The notes under the pieces are model-generated. The model saw nothing but the letters and a program-made list of their open reading frames with translations. It was not told the DNA's origin and searched no databases. The position numbers were made by a program, and so were the translations under genes. Below are positions 37,640-40,104 of a stretch of 40,104 nucleotides of DNA, in pieces (positions within the stretch are counted from its first letter, which is position 1; each line of letters begins with the position of its first letter). The stretch comes from Terriglobia bacterium (lineage in GTDB: Bacteria > Acidobacteriota > Terriglobia > Terriglobales > Acidobacteriaceae): assembly GCA_020073645.1 (NCBI GenBank), contig JAIQET010000040.1:1-40104 (forward strand), given 5' to 3'.

Positions 37640-38740
37640 ATGGATAAAAAACGCATTCTTGTTACCAGTGGGGTCGTGGTTGTACTGGGCGTGCTGGTTT
37701 ACCTGCAATTCCGCCACTGGCAAGCCTTTGACTGGGCGACTTTCTGGAGCGAAGCGCATGAGATCCGGCTCTGGCACATCGCGCACGCGGTCGCGCTCAT
37801 CTACATCGCCTACGTGATGCGGGCCATCCGCTGGAAGATCTTTCTCCGCCCGGTTCGCCCCAAGGCTTCTTCTCTGGAAATGGTGGCTCCCACGCTGATC
37901 GGTTTCACCGCCCTGGCATTGCTGGGGCGCCCCGGGGAATTCATTCGTCCCTACCTGATTGCGCGGCGGCAAAACTTGCCGGTGTCCTCCCAGATTGCCG
38001 TTTGGGCGGTGGAGCGCATCTTTGACATCGGAGCTTTCGCGGTTTTACTGGCTCTGGCGATCTTTCTACCCGACGCACTGGGGTCCACCCCGCACCCCGA
38101 ATACAAGGGCCGGTTGATTCTGGGTGGAGTTCTGCTCCTGTTCGTGGTCCTGGGTCTCACCGTCGGTGCCATCGTCGTGAGCCGCAAAGGCGAGGCTCTG
38201 GCCAGTTGGTTCGAACAGCGGTTCGCCCACTGGTCGAAAAACATGGGACAGCGGTTTGCGCAGAAGATTCGTGAGTTCGGCGCCGGCCTGAATACCATCC
38301 ACGGCCCCTTTTCCCTGTTGCTGCTGATCCTGGTGTCGCTGGGCATGTGGTACGTCATCGCCATCTCGTATCACGAAGTCACAATTGCCTATCATCACGT
38401 GAGCGACGTGCTCGGAGACACCTCGCTGGACATTCCCATCACCCAGGTACTCTTGCTGATGGGTTCGAGCATGGTGGGATCCCTTTTGCAATTGCCCGGA
38501 GTCGGCGGCGGCTCTCAGTTGGCCACCATCGCGGCGCTGGAGCACATTTTCGATGTTCCCAAGGAACTGGCGCTGAGTTGCGGAATCATGCTCTGGCTGG
38601 TGACCTTCGTGGCTGTGGTGCCGCTGGGGCTGTTGCTGTCCCATCATGAGCACCTCTCGCTGCGCAGGCTTTCCGAAGAGAGCCATCGCGCGGAAAAGGA
38701 AAGCATCGCTGTCTCGCCCGGATCATCGGCCTCCACTTGA
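37640..38740 (+). CDS. UPF0104 / lysylphosphatidylglycerol-synthase-type membrane protein
   Basis: The 366-residue protein is hydrophobic with about eight membrane helices. It matches the UPF0104/AglD/MprF-N flippase-like family: RAIRWKIFLRPVRPK, GFTALALLGRPGEFIRPYLIARRQN, VWAVERIFDIGAF and LQLPGVGGGSQLATIAALEHIF. Members are inner-membrane proteins thought to move lipid-linked sugars or aminoacyl lipids; there is no synthetase domain here. The ATG has no clear ribosome-binding site. Separated by 78 bases from the upstream lytic transglycosylase gene, it could share an envelope role with it. Confidence 0.88.
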   Translation: MDKKRILVTSGVVVVLGVLVYLQFRHWQAFDWATFWSEAHEIRLWHIAHAVALIYIAYVMRAIRWKIFLRPVRPKASSLEMVAPTLIGFTALALLGRPGEFIRPYLIARRQNLPVSSQIAVWAVERIFDIGAFAVLLALAIFLPDALGSTPHPEYKGRLILGGVLLLFVVLGLTVGAIVVSRKGEALASWFEQRFAHWSKNMGQRFAQKIREFGAGLNTIHGPFSLLLLILVSLGMWYVIAISYHEVTIAYHHVSDVLGDTSLDIPITQVLLLMGSSMVGSLLQLPGVGGGSQLATIAALEHIFDVPKELALSCGIMLWLVTFVAVVPLGLLLSHHEHLSLRRLSEESHRAEKESIAVSPGSSAST

Positions 38741-38816
38741 AGGCTCAATCCCGCAGTCCCTCCCCCGGGAACGAACCTGGAACCATCTCCCTCACCACAT
38801 GTCCCCACCTCGTGCC

Positions 38817-38825
38817 TGCTACAAT
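38817..38825 (+). promoter_or_regulatory. Extended -10 promoter upstream of nrdR
   Basis: TGCTACAAT combines the extended TGn motif with TACAAT (38820-38825), 19 bases before the ATG of nrdR. No -35 consensus is seen, which extended -10 promoters do not need. Confidence 0.5.
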
Positions 38826-38844
38826 GCCCTGAGTCCCAAGCGCC

Positions 38845-39336
38845 ATGAAGTGTCCTTTTTGTGGGTTCGCAAATGACAAAGTGGTGGATTCGCGCGAGAG
38901 CAAGGAAGCCGAGTCCATCCGCCGCCGCCGCGAGTGCCTGAAGTGTGGCAAGCGCTTCACCACCTACGAGCGCATCGACGAGATTCCCTACATGGTGGTC
39001 AAGAAGGATGGCCGCCGGGAAAAATTCGACCGCCAGAAGGTGCTCAACGGGCTGCTGCGGGCCTGCGAAAAGCGCCCCGTTCCCATCAGCAAGCTGGAAC
39101 AGATCGTGAACGAGGCCGAAAGCTTCGTGATCGAATCGCCCGAGCGCGAGCGCAAAACCAGCGAATTGGGCGAACTCATCATGAACCGCCTGCGCCGCTA
39201 CGACAAAGTAGCCTACGTGCGCTTCGCCTCGGTTTATTTGGACTTCAAGGACGTCCAGGAGTTCATGTCGGAATTGAAAGATCTGCTAAAGACGAAGGAG
39301 CCAGAACCGAAAGGTAAGAGCGCCGCGAAGAACTAG
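38845..39336 (+). CDS. nrdR: Transcriptional repressor NrdR
   Basis: The 163-residue protein has the Zn-ribbon MKCPFCGFANDKVVDSR with C3, C6, C31 and C34, followed by the ATP-cone domain (about 49-139) with VVKKDGRREKFDRQK and RLRRYDKVAYVRFASVY. NrdR senses ATP/dATP and represses ribonucleotide reductase genes. Length and motifs are fully typical. No nrd gene or NrdR box was recognised in the window. An extended -10 promoter lies 19 bases upstream; a large inverted repeat follows the gene. Confidence 0.97.
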   Translation: MKCPFCGFANDKVVDSRESKEAESIRRRRECLKCGKRFTTYERIDEIPYMVVKKDGRREKFDRQKVLNGLLRACEKRPVPISKLEQIVNEAESFVIESPERERKTSELGELIMNRLRRYDKVAYVRFASVYLDFKDVQEFMSELKDLLKTKEPEPKGKSAAKN

Positions 39337-39346
39337 ACTTTGATAA

Positions 39347-39424
39347 TGGAGGACGGGCGTCCCCGCCCGTCCCAACCCGAATCTGGCGGTGCGCTGCGGG
39401 ACGGGCGAGGACGCCCGTCCTCCA
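39347..39424. repeat. 27-bp inverted repeat of GGACGGGCGTCC hairpins
   Basis: The left arm 39347-39373 and right arm 39398-39424 are reverse complements at 26 of 27 positions, with a 24-base loop. Each arm is itself a hairpin: GGACGGGCG and CGCCCGTCC around TCC or AGG. The element fills most of the nrdR-icd spacer and ends ten bases before the icd start. Confidence 0.87.
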
Positions 39425-39433
39425 CAAGAGAGT

Positions 39434-40104
39434 ATGGCCTACAAAGTTACGCTTATCCCCGGCGATGGCATCGGCCCTGAGGTCACCAACGCCGCCGTGC
39501 GCATCCTCGAAGCCACAGGCCTGAAGTTCGAATGGGAGAGCTTCGAGGTCGGCGCCGAGGCCTTTGAGAAATATCAGGAGTACATCCCCAAGGAACTCAC
39601 CGAGTCCATCGAGCGTACGCGGGTGGGGCTGAAGGGGCCCGTGACCACGCCCGTGGGGGGCGGCTTTGCCAGCATTAACGTTACCCTGCGAAAGAAGTTC
39701 GATCTGTTCGCCAACTTCCGGCCAATCCGCAATCTCCCGCACATTCCCACTCGCTACCCCGATGTAGATCTGATCATCGTGCGGGAAAACACCGAAAGCC
39801 TTTATTCCGGCCTGGAACATGAGGTGGTGCCGGGCGTGGTCGAAAGCTTGAAGATCATTACCGAGAAAGCTTCCACCCGCATCGCCCGTTTTGCCTTCGA
39901 CTACTCCCGCAAGAACAAACGCAAGAAGGTACATGCCGTCCACAAAGCCAACATCATGAAGCTTTCGGACGGCTTGTTCTTGCGCTGCTGCCGCACGGTC
40001 GCCAAGGAATATCCGGAAATCACCTACGGCGAACACATTGTGGACAACGCCTGCATGCAACTGGTGATGAATCCCTACCAGTACGACGTGCTGGTGATGG
40101 AAAA
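39434..40104 (+). CDS. NAD(P)-dependent isocitrate dehydrogenase (3' truncated)
   Basis: The frame is open from ATG 39434 to the window end (223 codons). The protein begins MAYKVTLIPGDGIGPEVTNA, the hallmark of the isocitrate/isopropylmalate dehydrogenase family. GLKGPVTTPVGGGFASINVT, LFANFRPIRNLP and IIVRENTESLYSGLEHE follow, and later HKANIMKLSDGLFL. The Ser-Ile-Asn in GFASINVTLRKK and the general pattern favour isocitrate dehydrogenase of the NAD-dependent (mitochondrial-like) type over isopropylmalate dehydrogenase; cofactor preference is not settled because the C-terminal half is outside the window. It would act in the citric acid cycle. Confidence 0.9.
   Translation, partial: MAYKVTLIPGDGIGPEVTNAAVRILEATGLKFEWESFEVGAEAFEKYQEYIPKELTESIERTRVGLKGPVTTPVGGGFASINVTLRKKFDLFANFRPIRNLPHIPTRYPDVDLIIVRENTESLYSGLEHEVVPGVVESLKIITEKASTRIARFAFDYSRKNKRKKVHAVHKANIMKLSDGLFLRCCRTVAKEYPEITYGEHIVDNACMQLVMNPYQYDVLVME

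Noticed and set aside
1..40104. tRNA, rRNA, insertion sequence, prophage or plasmid functions
   Set aside because: Looked for and not recognised: no transposase, integrase, replication protein or CCA-ended cloverleaf-like stretch was seen in the spacers.

Overview
This window looks like ordinary chromosome from an Acidobacteriota-type bacterium, probably of the Terriglobia/Koribacter kind. This is an inference: there is no rRNA or other taxonomic marker. The support is high-GC coding sequence, a Zn/folate BHMT-MTHFR fusion, a bacillithiol-type deacetylase, small secreted families with 'VVYTPANV'- and 'FTGxVSDAxCG'-like motifs, barrel-less POTRA proteins, and very many short dispersed intergenic repeats. 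Genes are dense, with no gap above 300 bases; the two largest (about 277 and 285 bases) precede the di-haem oxidoreductase gene and the secreted paralogues. No tRNA, rRNA, CRISPR array, insertion sequence or prophage was seen.

Layout. 1-2.8 kb: 3' part of a penicillin acylase, then a convergent beta-propeller lipoprotein. 3-8.4 kb: homocysteine methyltransferase/MTHFR fusion, xseB, a degenerate receiver protein, a prenyl diphosphate synthase, then a textbook fluoride riboswitch driving crcB, a DUF190 gene and a bshB1-like deacetylase. 8.5-10.5 kb (minus strand): O-methyltransferase, UPF0173 metallo-hydrolase, rhodanese. 10.6-14.4 kb: hpt, a GAF-GAF-SpoIIE phosphatase and lysA, the last two overlapping by GTGA. 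14.5-18 kb (minus): di-haem oxidoreductase and YtcJ-like amidohydrolase. 18.1-22 kb: two tandem secreted paralogues and a phosphodiesterase-TPR fusion. 22-25 kb: a Phd/RelE-type toxin-antitoxin pair behind a perfect 22-bp palindrome, and a GH57 glycosidase. 25.2-28.1 kb: LysR regulator, POTRA protein, small secreted Cys protein. 28.2-32.3 kb: a polyamine locus. 32.4-35.7 kb (minus): AlaX-type tRNA editing protein, threonine synthase, membrane TPR protein. 35.8-40.1 kb: Cof-type phosphatase, lytic transglycosylase, UPF0104 membrane protein, nrdR and the 5' part of an isocitrate dehydrogenase.

How genes work together. The clearest pathway is arginine to polyamine: pyruvoyl arginine decarboxylase makes agmatine, agmatine deiminase makes N-carbamoylputrescine, its amidase makes putrescine, and a deoxyhypusine-synthase homologue with its catalytic lysine is placed to make homospermidine. 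The fluoride riboswitch, crcB and DUF190 form a fluoride-resistance unit.

The least explained signal is in the spacers. At least eight carry degenerate heptanucleotide tandem arrays, five of them with an inverted partner array, and several end on or supply the stop codon of the neighbouring gene. A second family of GC-rich hairpins centred on GGCGTCCCGCC occurs at four or more sites, one apparently split by another repeat. One repeat-like hairpin lies in frame inside the agmatine deiminase gene. Six genes have a -10-like hexamer 6-8 bases before the start codon and no Shine-Dalgarno, suggesting leaderless transcripts.
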